DNA of 52,384 nt from Planctomycetota bacterium (GCA_016235865.1 JACRIK010000029.1:1-52384); one strand, 5' to 3'. Numbered from the stretch's first letter, positions 1 through 8,174 are shown. Notes: generated by a model not told the origin, from the sequence alone. A program made the numbers and translations.

Positions 1-281
1 CCGGAATGGTCAAGGCGCCGGAGGAATATCCGTATTCCAGCGCCCGGGCGCATATCACCGGCGTGCCGGACGAGGTGCTGAGCGATGAATTAATTACTGA
101 AGACGGCAGGTCGAGTTATATAGAGTTCGTCAAGGCGCCGATCCCGAAAAGGGAGATAGAACGGATAAGAATTACGACCAAGCGGGGGATGCCATTAGGT
201 GGCAATATCTTTGTAGAACGCCTGGAGCGCCGGCTAAAACGGCGTTTTAGGAAGAAGAAGTCAGGTAGGCCGCGGAAATAA
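1..281 (+). CDS. REP-associated tyrosine transposase (RAYT, Y1_Tnp family), C-terminal part only
   Basis: Only the C-terminus lies in the window; the frame is open to the left edge, so the ATG at 6 is probably internal. The segment begins with MVKAPEEYPYSSA, the usual end of the catalytic domain in IS200-like/RAYT transposases (the 'NPVRAGLV..PEDYPWSS' region). It ends in a very basic tail rich in Lys and Arg (ERLERRLKRRFRKKKSGRPRK region), also typical of RAYTs. The catalytic HUH motif and Tyr would lie upstream, outside the window. RAYTs are single-copy domesticated transposases thought to spread REP palindromes; several REP-like palindromes occur in this window. Whether the full gene is intact cannot be judged. 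Confidence 0.75.
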   Translation, partial: GMVKAPEEYPYSSARAHITGVPDEVLSDELITEDGRSSYIEFVKAPIPKREIERIRITTKRGMPLGGNIFVERLERRLKRRFRKKKSGRPRK

Positions 282-294
282 AGGGAAAGAAAAT

Positions 295-339
295 ATGTGG
301 TCTGTCCCCCACTCGCCATGTGGTCTGTCCCCCACTCGC
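295..339. repeat. 22-bp direct repeat, two copies, beside the RAYT gene
   Basis: A 22-base unit (core TGTGGTCTGTCCCCCACTCG) occurs at 295-316 and again at 318-339. It is followed by a GC-rich hairpin at 357-371 (CCCGGC, three-base loop, GCCGGG) just beyond the stop codon of the minus-strand radical SAM gene. The direct repeats may be REP-type sequence related to the neighbouring transposase. The hairpin could slow transcription at the end of the minus-strand operon, but it has no T-run. Confidence 0.5.
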
Positions 340-373
340 GCCATGCGGGGTAGATTCCCGGCCCCGCCGGGTC

Positions 374-1501
374 TTAACCCGGTTCCACCCAGCAGCCGGG
401 GTCAGGCCCGTAGGCGCTGCCGGATCCGACATAGCCGGGTCCGCATTCAATACAATAATCAACTACCGGACAGGCCCGGCATTTGGCAAACTCCTGTTTC
501 TTATGGGCAATAAACGGCTCTCTTTCCAACGACCTTAATAAGCCGGATGACTCGTAGATTCCCTGGAAAGAGTCGCCGGGCATTTTCCCGATCTTTACCG
601 GGATGAGGGTGCGGGGCTGAACCGTTCCATCAGGCAGGACCACAAAACAGATGCCGGCAATCATCGGCCCGACAGTTATCCTGGGACCATAGGTCCGGAC
701 ATATTCATCCCAGCGCCCCAGTTCATAAAATACCCGCGCGAACAACGGCTCGCCGCTGAGCAGCGAGGTCTTAAGACGAAGATACCGTTCATCCAGCGAA
801 TCAAGGAAATTTATGATATTGACCAGGACCGGGCGGTATTCCAGGGATGAGAGCGCGTCATCTTTAAGTTTTTCGCCCCGGCCGGCCGGTAACAGCAACG
901 CAATATTCATTGCCCCGGCTCCGGCCTCAACTGCCTGGCTGATAATTTCAATTATTTCCGGGGCGCTATTCCTGGAGATAGTCAGCCGGACGGCCGAAGG
1001 TAACCCGGCCGCAGCCAGTAATTTCAAGGCATCCAGGGTCTGCCGGAAACTGCCCGGTTGCCGGATAAAATCGTGGTATGACCGGCTGCCTTCCAAACTC
1101 ATTACATAAACCGCCACCCCGCGCTCTTTCAGCCGGCCGGCTGTTTCGGCGGTCAGATGCGCCGGATTGCCGTGGATAGATATCTGGCTGATCGGCGCGC
1201 CGGCCTCCCGGTATTCTTTGGCGATTTCCAGGATATCCATAAAGTCCGGCCGTAAGAGCGGGTCGCCGCCGGTGAAGAGTATTTTACCGTCCAGATTATT
1301 GCTCCGCAGGAATTCCCTAAAAGAACCTAATATCTTCAGACAGTCGCTATAAGGCAGGTCCGGCCGGGTGGTGTCGCGGTCAATAAAACAATGTTTACAA
1401 CCCAGGCCGCATTTATGGGTAATCTCCCAGCGGATGAGGCACTGCTTCCCGGAAGTATCGGCAGAACCTGGACCATGATTTTTAAGTATTGGCGATAACA
1501 T
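374..1501 (-). CDS. radical SAM/SPASM-like protein, paralogue 1 of the 375-aa family
   Basis: About 375 residues from the ATG at 1501. The radical SAM CX3CX2C is C31-GLG-C35-KH-C38, followed by a GGDP glycine motif. The C-terminus has an accessory-cluster pattern CxxCx5C with a final Cys in the ending 'PDPGCWVEP', shared by all five paralogues. The frame extends upstream to an ATG at 1633, but those 44 residues are translated from 9-bp tandem repeats. The next paralogue starts at the matching MLS.ILKN, so 1501 is preferred. Such enzymes reductively cleave S-adenosylmethionine; those with C-terminal auxiliary clusters often modify peptides. The substrate is unknown. Last gene of the minus-strand array. 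Confidence 0.85.
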   Translation of the reverse strand: MLSPILKNHGPGSADTSGKQCLIRWEITHKCGLGCKHCFIDRDTTRPDLPYSDCLKILGSFREFLRSNNLDGKILFTGGDPLLRPDFMDILEIAKEYREAGAPISQISIHGNPAHLTAETAGRLKERGVAVYVMSLEGSRSYHDFIRQPGSFRQTLDALKLLAAAGLPSAVRLTISRNSAPEIIEIISQAVEAGAGAMNIALLLPAGRGEKLKDDALSSLEYRPVLVNIINFLDSLDERYLRLKTSLLSGEPLFARVFYELGRWDEYVRTYGPRITVGPMIAGICFVVLPDGTVQPRTLIPVKIGKMPGDSFQGIYESSGLLRSLEREPFIAHKKQEFAKCRACPVVDYCIECGPGYVGSGSAYGPDPGCWVEPG

Positions 1502-1605
1502 AATATAATTTAACCGGTTAGGATAGTTTTGCCGGTTTAGCCAGTTAAGATAGTCAGACCAGTTTAGCCGGTTAGACCAGTTAAGGCAGTTTTGCCGGTT
1601 TACTG
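1502..1605. repeat. 9-bp tandem repeat array upstream of radical SAM paralogue 1
   Basis: About ten imperfect 9-base units of the form CCRGTTWAG (for example CCGGTTTAG, CCAGTTAAG, CCAGTTTAG, GCAGTTTTG) run head to tail. Because 9 is a multiple of 3, the array stays open in the reading frame of the downstream gene and gives a spurious Leu-Asn-Trp-like repeat if translated. The stretch is nearly identical to 2906-3008, so array and gene start were duplicated together. Confidence 0.8.
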
Positions 1606-1783
1606 AACTCTTGCGAAACGCCCCCTCTGTCATTCCCGCGAAGGCGGGAATCCAGTAATTACAGGGGGCATGGATTCCTGCTTTTCCTACGGAACTCTCA
1701 TTAATGAAAATCCCGTTAGGGGTCGCAGGAATGACACCTTTTGGGTGGTCTTTTCCCCATTTCGCAAGAGTTCAGTAAACCGG
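1595..1783. mobile_element. 189-bp inverted-repeat (MITE-like) element
   Basis: A perfect 24-bp inverted repeat bounds this segment: 1595-1618 (CCGGTTTACTGAACTCTTGC...) and its reverse complement at 1760-1783. Inside is a REP-like palindrome near 1630-1658 (CATTCCCGCGAAGGCGGGAA) and a related inverted copy near 1671-1735. No transposase is encoded. The right arm carries the last codons and TGA stop of radical SAM paralogue 2. The outer 9 bases of each arm match the 9-bp repeat unit, so the structure could be a fold-back duplication rather than a true transposable element. Confidence 0.55.
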
Positions 1784-2905
1784 TTCCACCCAGCAGAACG
1801 GATTCGGGGCGTAAGGGCTGCCCGAAATCTGATAACTGTTGCCGAGCATACTGCCGCAGTAATCCACCGCCGGACAGGCCCGGCATTTGGCAAATCCGGC
1901 TTTCTTTCTATTGGTATATTCTTCATCTTCCAGAGACCTCAATAGTTCGGATGATTCATAAATCTGCCGGAACGAATCCCGGGGCGCCCGGCCAATCTGC
2001 ACCGGGATGAGCCGCCGGGGATATACCGCGCCGTCAGACAATACAAAGAAAGTCAAGCCCTTACTGAAGACCGAGGTTCTCGCCCCCAGGGAAGAAATCA
2101 GTTCCTGATATTCCGGCCAGCGTCCGAGTTCGTGGAAGAGCCGGGCGAAAAGATGCTCGGCTCCGAGCAGCGTATGACTGAAATGATGCCCCGGCGCTCC
2201 GAGCGTATCAAGAAATTCCAGCACTTTTACCAGAAGACGGCGGTATTCTAAAGGGGTAAGAACCTTTTCCGCATTATTTCCGCCATTGGCCGGGCTAATC
2301 AGTGGGTTAATATTAAAAGCGCTCACCCCCTCGGCGACGGCCAGACGAAGAATATGGGGCAGTTCGCGGGCATTAGAACGGGTGAGCGTAAACTTAATAG
2401 CGGTTCTGATGCGCGCGGCGCGCAGTTCCCTTAAACTCATCAGGACTTCCTGAAACCGCCCCCGGTAGTGCCAGGTATCATAGATTGAGGGCCGATGATG
2501 CAAACTGAAGCGGTACTGGGAAACATCCGCAGATTTCAGCCGGCTGACGATGTCTCCGTCGGCTGGAAACGGCCGGCCTGAAATAATAATGCGGTCAATC
2601 GCACCGGCCCGGCGATATTCGTCAGCCGCTTTCAGGATATCCCAGAAATCTTTCCGTAGAAGCGGGTCGCCGCCGGCAAAAATCAAATCGCCCCTGAGAT
2701 GATTCTGCCGGAGGAAGGAAATAAACGAGTCCAGTATTTTAAGGCAGTCCGCCTGATTTAAATCAGGCCGGGACGAATTACCGGCCGGAAGGCAAAACGG
2801 ACAATCCTCGGCCGGCCGGCCGGTAATCTGCCAGAAAAGCAGGCATTTCTTCCTGGAAGTATCGGCAGAACCTGGACCCTGATTTTTAAGTATTGACGAT
2901 AACAT
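1772..2905 (-). CDS. radical SAM/SPASM-like paralogue 2, degenerate cluster motif
   Basis: 377 residues, colinear with paralogue 1 (MLSSILKN start, GGDP motif, C-terminal CxxCx5C and 'NPFCWVEP' ending). The [4Fe-4S] motif is damaged: where relatives read ITHKC-GLG-C-KH-C this protein reads ITGRP-AED-C-PF-C, so the first cysteine is Pro31 while C35 and C38 remain. The DNA at this point is a run of GGCC repeats. With two of three cluster ligands it is unlikely to cleave SAM in the normal way. It may be a pseudoenzyme, for example a partner of an active paralogue, or a decaying copy. The frame is otherwise intact and the accessory cysteines are kept. The TGA stop lies inside the terminal repeat of the 1595-1783 element. 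Confidence 0.8.
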   Translation of the reverse strand: MLSSILKNQGPGSADTSRKKCLLFWQITGRPAEDCPFCLPAGNSSRPDLNQADCLKILDSFISFLRQNHLRGDLIFAGGDPLLRKDFWDILKAADEYRRAGAIDRIIISGRPFPADGDIVSRLKSADVSQYRFSLHHRPSIYDTWHYRGRFQEVLMSLRELRAARIRTAIKFTLTRSNARELPHILRLAVAEGVSAFNINPLISPANGGNNAEKVLTPLEYRRLLVKVLEFLDTLGAPGHHFSHTLLGAEHLFARLFHELGRWPEYQELISSLGARTSVFSKGLTFFVLSDGAVYPRRLIPVQIGRAPRDSFRQIYESSELLRSLEDEEYTNRKKAGFAKCRACPAVDYCGSMLGNSYQISGSPYAPNPFCWVEPVY

Positions 2906-3011
2906 AATATAATTTAACCGGTTAGGACAGTTTTGCCGGTTTAGCCAGTTAAGATAGTTAGACCAGTTTAGCCGGCTAGATCAGTTAAGGCAGTTTTGCC
3001 AGTTTAGACAG
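2906..3011. repeat. 9-bp tandem repeat array upstream of radical SAM paralogue 2
   Basis: Second copy of the 9-base array (CCRGTTWAG units), about eleven units. It matches 1502-1600 with only a few substitutions. Together with the first codons of the gene it forms a duplicated block (2866-3004 against 1462-1600). Confidence 0.8.
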
Positions 3012-3386
3012 TTAGGATCGTTTGGTCTTTGAACGAAGATACCTCATCAGGCCGTCCGTTATTTTACGGACTTCAGTACATTCGTTATATAATTCCTTAA
3101 ATGTTGCCTCATCAATATAATTCTGGTCTAATGCTACATAAAGACAATTCTGAACTTCAGAAACAGACCTTCGGGCATAAGTAAGAAACCTGACAAATTC
3201 ACGGTTAGATTGACTATCAAAACCCTCCGCCATATTGTTCATAATAGAGACAGATGCGCCGGTAATTTGGTCTCTCAATCTATAATCAGAAGCAAATCCT
3301 TTTGGCTTGGTCAACGTGTAAACCTTTTTAGTAACAATTCTGGCTCGTTTCCAGCATTCCAAGTCCTCAAACTTTTCTATTCGCAT
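3012..3386 (-). CDS. four-helix bundle protein (23S rRNA intervening-sequence type)
   Basis: 124 residues. The opening IEKFEDLECWKRAR, the central 'LRDQITGASVSIMNNMAEGF' region and the 'EFVRFLTYARRSVSEVQNCLYVALDQNYI' region are characteristic of the small S23/IVS four-helix bundle family (TIGR02436-like). Members are encoded in 23S rRNA intervening sequences and as stand-alone genes in many environmental bacteria; their function is not settled. A strong ribosome site (AGGAGG, 8 bases upstream) fixes the start at 3386. The gene interrupts the radical SAM array and has a 9-bp repeat array on each side, which suggests insertion as a passenger. Confidence 0.9.
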   Translation of the reverse strand: MRIEKFEDLECWKRARIVTKKVYTLTKPKGFASDYRLRDQITGASVSIMNNMAEGFDSQSNREFVRFLTYARRSVSEVQNCLYVALDQNYIDEATFKELYNECTEVRKITDGLMRYLRSKTKRS

Positions 3387-3412
3387 AATTACTTCCTCCT
3401 TTTCATATTAAC

Positions 3413-3555
3413 ATGCCGGTTTAGATAGTTATGCCAGTTAACCAGTTTTTGCCGGTCAATCGGCTCAACTGACTAAACTGTCTCAACTGGCTAAACTAAC
3501 TCAATTATCTCAACTGACTTAACTAACTAAACTGACTCAACTGCCTAAACTGGTT
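3413..3555. repeat. 9-bp tandem repeats in two opposed orientations
   Basis: From about 3413 to 3467 the units read CCRGTTWAG-like on the plus strand. From about 3470 to 3553 they read in the reverse sense (CTCAACTGA, CTAAACTGT, CTCAACTGG, CTAAACTAA and so on), nine to ten units. The two halves form a large imperfect inverted repeat. The last units run into the stop codon of radical SAM paralogue 3, whose terminal codons CCA GTT TAG match the repeat unit. Confidence 0.75.
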
Positions 3556-4678
3556 CCACCCAGCAGCCGACAGCGGGGCCATACGGACTGCCCGAAACAA
3601 AGTAAGTCATTCCTATATTTTTACAGTAGAGCGCAACCGGACAAGTCCGGCACTGCTCAAATTTATCATTCCTGATTTCCAGGTATGCGTTATCTTCAAA
3701 CGACTTTAACAACCCGGAGGATTCATAAATCTCCTGGAAAGAATCCCGCGGCACCTGCCCGATTTTAACTGGAATGAATCGCCCGGGCCAGACCGTTCCG
3801 TCAGATAAAACAGCAAATGTCAGGCCGGGGGAAAGCTGTGTGGGAATGATTGTATACGGATAGAAACAATCCAGGTATTCTTGCCAGCGGCCCAGTTCAT
3901 AGAAAAGCCGGGCATATAAACCCGCGTCAGCTATAGTTGAGGCCTTGAAAACACGATAATGTTCATCCAACGTATCCAGAAAATTAAGGACATCCAATAA
4001 AACCTGCCGGTATTCAGGGGGCGAAAGGATATGCTCCTTTAATTCTTCTCCCCGGCCTGATGCAATTAGCGGGGCGATATGCAGAGAATAAAGACCGGCC
4101 TGAAGCATTGTTTTAATAACTTCAATTATGTTCGGCGCATTAAGTTTGGAAACAGTCAAACTCATTGAGGTTTTAATGCCCGCTTGACGCAGGTGGTTCA
4201 AAGCGGAAAGGGTTTGCCGGAAACTGCCCGGCTTACGAAAGAAATCGTGCACCCGCTCATCGCCTCCCTCTGTGCTGAGTCCGTAGGAATCAATGCCCAG
4301 ATATTTCAGTTTCCCGGCCATTTCTTCGTTTATGAAAACAGGATTCCCTTGAATAGCCACCCAGTAGATGAACCCGGATAAGCGGTATTCTCTTATGTTT
4401 TCCAGGATATCCAGAAAGTCCTTTCTAAGAAACGGGTCGCCGCCGGTTAAAACCATCCTGCCCGCAAGGTTATTACGTGAAAGGAAGTTCTGGTAAGAAT
4501 GCAACACCCGGCCGCAATCTTCGTAAGACAAATCATCGGACGGTTTTTTATCCGCGATGATGCAGTGCTTACATTTCATACTGCACTTATGGGTAATTTC
4601 CCAGCGCAATACACAGGATTTCCCGGCCGGCGGTCCGGCATTCCCGATTATCCGGTTATGCAGTTCTGATGTATTCAT
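3545..4678 (-). CDS. radical SAM/SPASM-like paralogue 3
   Basis: 377 residues. The radical SAM motif is intact (C32-SMK-C36-KH-C39), followed by GGDP. The 'KPGSFRQTLSALNHLRQAGIK' region and C-terminal CRTCPVALYC plus 'AVGCWVEP' match its siblings. The N-terminus before WEITHKC is unlike paralogues 1 and 2, so these first 20 residues are not under tight constraint. Probable AdoMet-dependent modifier of a peptide or protein; substrate unknown. Confidence 0.85.
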   Translation of the reverse strand: MNTSELHNRIIGNAGPPAGKSCVLRWEITHKCSMKCKHCIIADKKPSDDLSYEDCGRVLHSYQNFLSRNNLAGRMVLTGGDPFLRKDFLDILENIREYRLSGFIYWVAIQGNPVFINEEMAGKLKYLGIDSYGLSTEGGDERVHDFFRKPGSFRQTLSALNHLRQAGIKTSMSLTVSKLNAPNIIEVIKTMLQAGLYSLHIAPLIASGRGEELKEHILSPPEYRQVLLDVLNFLDTLDEHYRVFKASTIADAGLYARLFYELGRWQEYLDCFYPYTIIPTQLSPGLTFAVLSDGTVWPGRFIPVKIGQVPRDSFQEIYESSGLLKSFEDNAYLEIRNDKFEQCRTCPVALYCKNIGMTYFVSGSPYGPAVGCWVEPV

Positions 4679-4720
4679 ATTTTATTGTATGGACTCTCAA
4701 ACCGGTTCACCCTCGCCCAA

Positions 4721-4774
4721 CCTCTCCCCATCGGGGAGAGGACCTGTCTGCGTCCCGCCTTGCGGGACAGGCAG
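4721..4774. repeat. two palindromic repeats between radical SAM genes
   Basis: The first hairpin (4721-4741) has arms CCTCTCCCC and GGGGAGAGG; the second (4752-4768) has arms GTCCCGC and GCGGGAC. A close relative of the first lies at 5956-5976 in the next intergenic gap. They have the form of dispersed REP-like palindromes. They might also act as weak transcript-processing hairpins between genes; no T-run follows. Confidence 0.55.
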
Positions 4775-4794
4775 ATAGATGAGGGAGATTTTTC

Positions 4795-5913
4795 TTACTC
4801 CACCCAACAGCCGGGATTAGGGCCATACGGACTGCCCGAGGCGATATAACTCGTTCCGCACTTGGTGCAATAATCAAGGACCGGGCAGGTCCGGCATTTG
4901 GCAGATGCCTTTTTCTTGTTTTCTATGTAATCCTCATCCAGCGACCTGAGTAACTCCGCTGATTTCTCGTAAATCTTCTGGAATGAATCACCCGGCAGCC
5001 GTCCGATGGTTACCGGGATGAGCCGGCGCGGATAAACCGTCCCGTCCGGCAAAATCGCAAACCCCAATCCCGAACTATTAACTCCGTGGGTGGGCCGGGC
5101 GCCATAGGTCTCCTGATACTCATTCCAGCGCCCCAATTCGTAAAAAAGGCGGGCGAATAATGATTCATCTCCGACCAGAGAAAACCGAACCGCATCAGAG
5201 CGTCCATCCAAAGTATCCAGGAAATTCAGCACCGTCAGAAGGGTCCGGCGATATTCGGCCGGGGTCAGGACCTGGTTCTGTAACATTTTGCCCCGCCCGG
5301 ACGGCAGGAGCGGTCCGAGATTCATCGTGGAAACACCGGCGCTAATCATTGTTTGAATAACCTCAACGACCTGGCCGTCATTAATCCGGGATACGGTCAA
5401 TCTGACCGGGACCTGAATACCGGCCTGACGCAGACAACGTATGGCCGATAAGGTCTGCCGGAAACTGCCCGGCTGGCGGAAGAAGTCGTGTAGTTTTTCA
5501 CATCCTTCCGTGCTCAGGGCATAGACCGAAACGCCGTTTTCTTTCAGACGGCTGGCCACGGTTTCATCCAGGTGGGCCGGATTACCCTGGATAATAATGG
5601 CCCGGACGGTTCCCGCCCTGAGATATCCGGCGGTGATTTTAAGGATGTCCAGAAAATCAGTCCTGAGAAGCGGGTCGCCGCCGGTAAAGAATATCTTCGC
5701 GCTAAAATTATTAGCGCTGACAAAATCACCCAGGGAGGCCAAGACGCCCAGACAATCTTCATAAGAAAGATTTCCGGCCGGGGTGTTGTAGGCCTGGATG
5801 CAGTGTTTGCAGCCGACATCGCACTGATTCGTGATTTCCCAGCGGATGAGGCAGGTTTTCCTTTCATCCTGAGCCGCAGACAAGGGTTTCTGATAACCTG
5901 ATGTTATATGCAT
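4795..5913 (-). CDS. radical SAM/SPASM-like paralogue 4
   Basis: 372 residues from the ATG at 5913. A longer frame begins at 6093, but its first 60 residues cross repeat DNA and the end of the upstream gene, and 5913 has a GGAAT ribosome site and gives the family's usual length. Radical SAM motif C31-DVG-C35-KH-C38, GGDP, 'RQPGSFRQTLSAIRCLRQAGI', then C-terminal CRTCPVLDYC and 'NPGCWVE'. Same predicted chemistry as its siblings. Confidence 0.85.
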   Translation of the reverse strand: MHITSGYQKPLSAAQDERKTCLIRWEITNQCDVGCKHCIQAYNTPAGNLSYEDCLGVLASLGDFVSANNFSAKIFFTGGDPLLRTDFLDILKITAGYLRAGTVRAIIIQGNPAHLDETVASRLKENGVSVYALSTEGCEKLHDFFRQPGSFRQTLSAIRCLRQAGIQVPVRLTVSRINDGQVVEVIQTMISAGVSTMNLGPLLPSGRGKMLQNQVLTPAEYRRTLLTVLNFLDTLDGRSDAVRFSLVGDESLFARLFYELGRWNEYQETYGARPTHGVNSSGLGFAILPDGTVYPRRLIPVTIGRLPGDSFQKIYEKSAELLRSLDEDYIENKKKASAKCRTCPVLDYCTKCGTSYIASGSPYGPNPGCWVE

Positions 5914-5955
5914 CTTATTCCATTCCCTTTTGGTAAGAGTAATTACTTCCTTGCT

Positions 5956-5976
5956 CCTCTCCCCGCTGGGGAGAGG
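5956..5976. repeat. palindromic repeat, second copy
   Basis: Arms CCTCTCCCC and GGGGAGAGG around a three-base loop, the same family as 4721-4741. It lies between paralogues 4 and 5. Confidence 0.5.
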
Positions 5977-6040
5977 GATTATGTTCCATCTTGTCTCTCC
6001 CCGCCGTGGTTCCAGCAACGGAGCGAAGCACGACGAGAAT

Positions 6041-7159
6041 TTACTCCACCCAGCACATCGGATTGGGCGCATGCGGATTTTCGGACGCGGCATAGGAATC
6101 GGCCATCATATTACCGCAGTAGTCCACCACCGGGCAATTACGGCATTTCTCAAACTGGGCCTTCTTTTGCCCGATATACGCGCCCGTTTCAAGCGAGCGG
6201 ACTAAACCGGACGAGTCATAAATTTCCTGGAAAGAATCCCGCGGCGCCTGTCCGATTTTCTCCGGGATAAACCTCCGGGCCCGGACCGTCCCATCCGGCA
6301 GGACGGAAAAAGAAAAACCCTTGCCGCAGGCCGGGATAAGCCGGTGCGATTCAATCAGTTTCCGGCAGTCAGCCGGCCGGCCTAATTCATAAAAAAGACG
6401 GATAAACAGGTGTTCGGCGCTCAACACCGAATATTTTAACCGGTCATATTGGACCGGTACCGTATCCAGCAGATTAATTACATCCATTAAAATCCGGCGA
6501 TACTCTGCCGGCGCCAGCCGTTCATCCTGAAGGTTTTTCGCGTCGCCAAAAAGAACCAGTTGCGAGAACTGGAATGAATTCGTCCCTTCGGTCATCATCA
6601 GGCGGATGACATCCACCAGGTCGCGGGCATTGAGCCGGCAGAGCGTGGATTTTACCGAGGTGCCGACGCCTTCGGACTTCAGGCACCGTAAGGCATTGAT
6701 GGTCTGCCGGAAACTGCCGGGTTGACGAAGGGCATCGTGGGCGGCCTCAAGCCCGTCAATACTTAACTGGAGTCGGGGCGCCCCCAGCGCCTTTAGACGC
6801 CTGGCCATGGCCCGGTCTATCAAGGTAGGATTAGCCAGAATAGTGAAATCCGCCAGACCGCCGGACCGGCGGTATTCATCCGCGACCTTTAAGATATCCA
6901 GGAAATCATTGCGTAAGAACGGGTCGCCGCCCGTAAAAATCAGGGAGGCCGATAGATTATTACTCAGGGCGAATTCCCGGTATGAGTCAAGCACCTTTAG
7001 ACAATCCTCGTAAGAAAGTTCATCCGCGGGGATATCCGTCCCGCGATAGCAGAATTTGCAATGCAAATCACACCGGCTGGTAATTTCCCAGTGGAGCAGG
7101 CAGCTCTTGTCCCGGGACGCCGCAGGGAGAAACTGATTCTTCAGGTTAAATATTCCCAT
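6041..7159 (-). CDS. radical SAM/SPASM-like paralogue 5
   Basis: 372 residues from the ATG at 7159, which has GAGGG about 9 bases upstream and aligns MGIFNLKN with MLSPILKN of paralogue 1. A start at 7189 is also open. Motif C30-DLH-C34-KF-C37, then GGDP, 'RQPGSFRQTINALRCLKSEGV', C-terminal CRNCPVVDYC and 'NPMCWVE'. It overlaps the end of the upstream radical SAM gene by 14 bases, so the two are probably translated in a coupled way. This is the junction between the two radical SAM families. Confidence 0.85.
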   Translation of the reverse strand: MGIFNLKNQFLPAASRDKSCLLHWEITSRCDLHCKFCYRGTDIPADELSYEDCLKVLDSYREFALSNNLSASLIFTGGDPFLRNDFLDILKVADEYRRSGGLADFTILANPTLIDRAMARRLKALGAPRLQLSIDGLEAAHDALRQPGSFRQTINALRCLKSEGVGTSVKSTLCRLNARDLVDVIRLMMTEGTNSFQFSQLVLFGDAKNLQDERLAPAEYRRILMDVINLLDTVPVQYDRLKYSVLSAEHLFIRLFYELGRPADCRKLIESHRLIPACGKGFSFSVLPDGTVRARRFIPEKIGQAPRDSFQEIYDSSGLVRSLETGAYIGQKKAQFEKCRNCPVVDYCGNMMADSYAASENPHAPNPMCWVE

Positions 7160-8174
7160 CCGGACTTTCCCTCTCATTGACTGATTCATAATTTCTGCGC
7201 CGGCCCAACTGCCCGACGAGCCAATGCGGCCGCCTCAGGGTTCTTATGGGCTTAAGTTCGTCCAGCCCGATTAACCGGGCATAGGAAATCCAGACGCCGA
7301 AACATAAATCATTCGCCTGGCATTCCCGGCAGAAAACAGATTTGACAAAGGAGAAGTCAGCCGGCCGGTTTTCCCAGTACCGTTCGGCCCCATAAATCGT
7401 TTTTGTGGTATAAGGCAGACGGAAGATGAACGGATAATAATCCTCCGGCGCGGGGAAAATACATACCGGCAGATACTGGAGAAAAATGTTCTGCTTGAGA
7501 GCGACGGCCGTCTTGACCGCATCCGCCAGACAGGGCTGCGCCTCGGTGAAAGTGATTGAGGTTTTATCCCTATTTGCGCTGGTTATGTCCGGCATGCTCA
7601 ATGGTTCAATACACAACATATCCGGCCTGGGAAATTCATGGTCAATGAACCGGATAATTTCAGAAAGATATTTTGCCGTCATTTTCCCCAGAAGTATTTT
7701 CAACATAATTTCAAGAGGATAACCGCGGTCTTTCAGGGCAAATAGGTTTTTGATACCGGCCACGGTTTCCGCAAAACTGCCCGGCACACCCGTGTAATCA
7801 TCGTGGATGGCGTGATTTGATCCGTGCAGGGGAATCACGACGCTCCGGATACACGTTTCCAGCGCCAGCCGGGCGAACTCTTCAGAGCGGAATGACCGGC
7901 CGTGGGTAAACAAGCGGACCTGTCCGCCTAATCGGTTGGCATAATCAGCCACCCTGATAAAATCCGGATGGAGCGTCGGTTCGCCGCCGGTAATTGATAC
8001 GAATTGCCCGGCCCGGAGATTTTTATCAAGATATCCTTTAATCTCTGAGAAGGCCAGCATTCCATTCCGGCCCTGGGGCGGACAGGCGATGCAATTATTG
8101 TCACAGGTATAACATAATTCAATCAGATGACAATGGTCCTGCCTGACTTCCTGAATTACTTTCTCGGCGTTCAT
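7146..8174 (-). CDS. radical SAM protein, compact family, member A
   Basis: 342 residues. CX3CX2C is C24-DNN-C28-IA-C31, followed by GGEP. The C-terminal part has an isolated Cys ('VCIFP') and then CRECQANDLCFGVW...GLDELKPI, a CxxCx5C accessory-cluster pattern. The layout (GGEPTLH, 'GRSF', 'IPLHGSN..IHDDYTGVPGSFAETVAGI', C...CxxCx5CxG) resembles HxsC-type maturases of the His-Xaa-Ser system, but that is only a pattern match. A GGAGG lies 15 bases before the ATG, farther than usual. The C-terminal 25 residues are extended relative to members B and C and overlap the next gene. Confidence 0.8.
   Translation of the reverse strand: MNAEKVIQEVRQDHCHLIELCYTCDNNCIACPPQGRNGMLAFSEIKGYLDKNLRAGQFVSITGGEPTLHPDFIRVADYANRLGGQVRLFTHGRSFRSEEFARLALETCIRSVVIPLHGSNHAIHDDYTGVPGSFAETVAGIKNLFALKDRGYPLEIMLKILLGKMTAKYLSEIIRFIDHEFPRPDMLCIEPLSMPDITSANRDKTSITFTEAQPCLADAVKTAVALKQNIFLQYLPVCIFPAPEDYYPFIFRLPYTTKTIYGAERYWENRPADFSFVKSVFCRECQANDLCFGVWISYARLIGLDELKPIRTLRRPHWLVGQLGRRRNYESVNERESPDGNI

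Noticed and set aside
1502-1633. N-terminal extension of radical SAM paralogue 1 with a Leu-Asn-Trp-like repeat
   Set aside because: It is translated 9-bp repeat DNA upstream of the start shared with paralogue 2; not a repeat peptide substrate.
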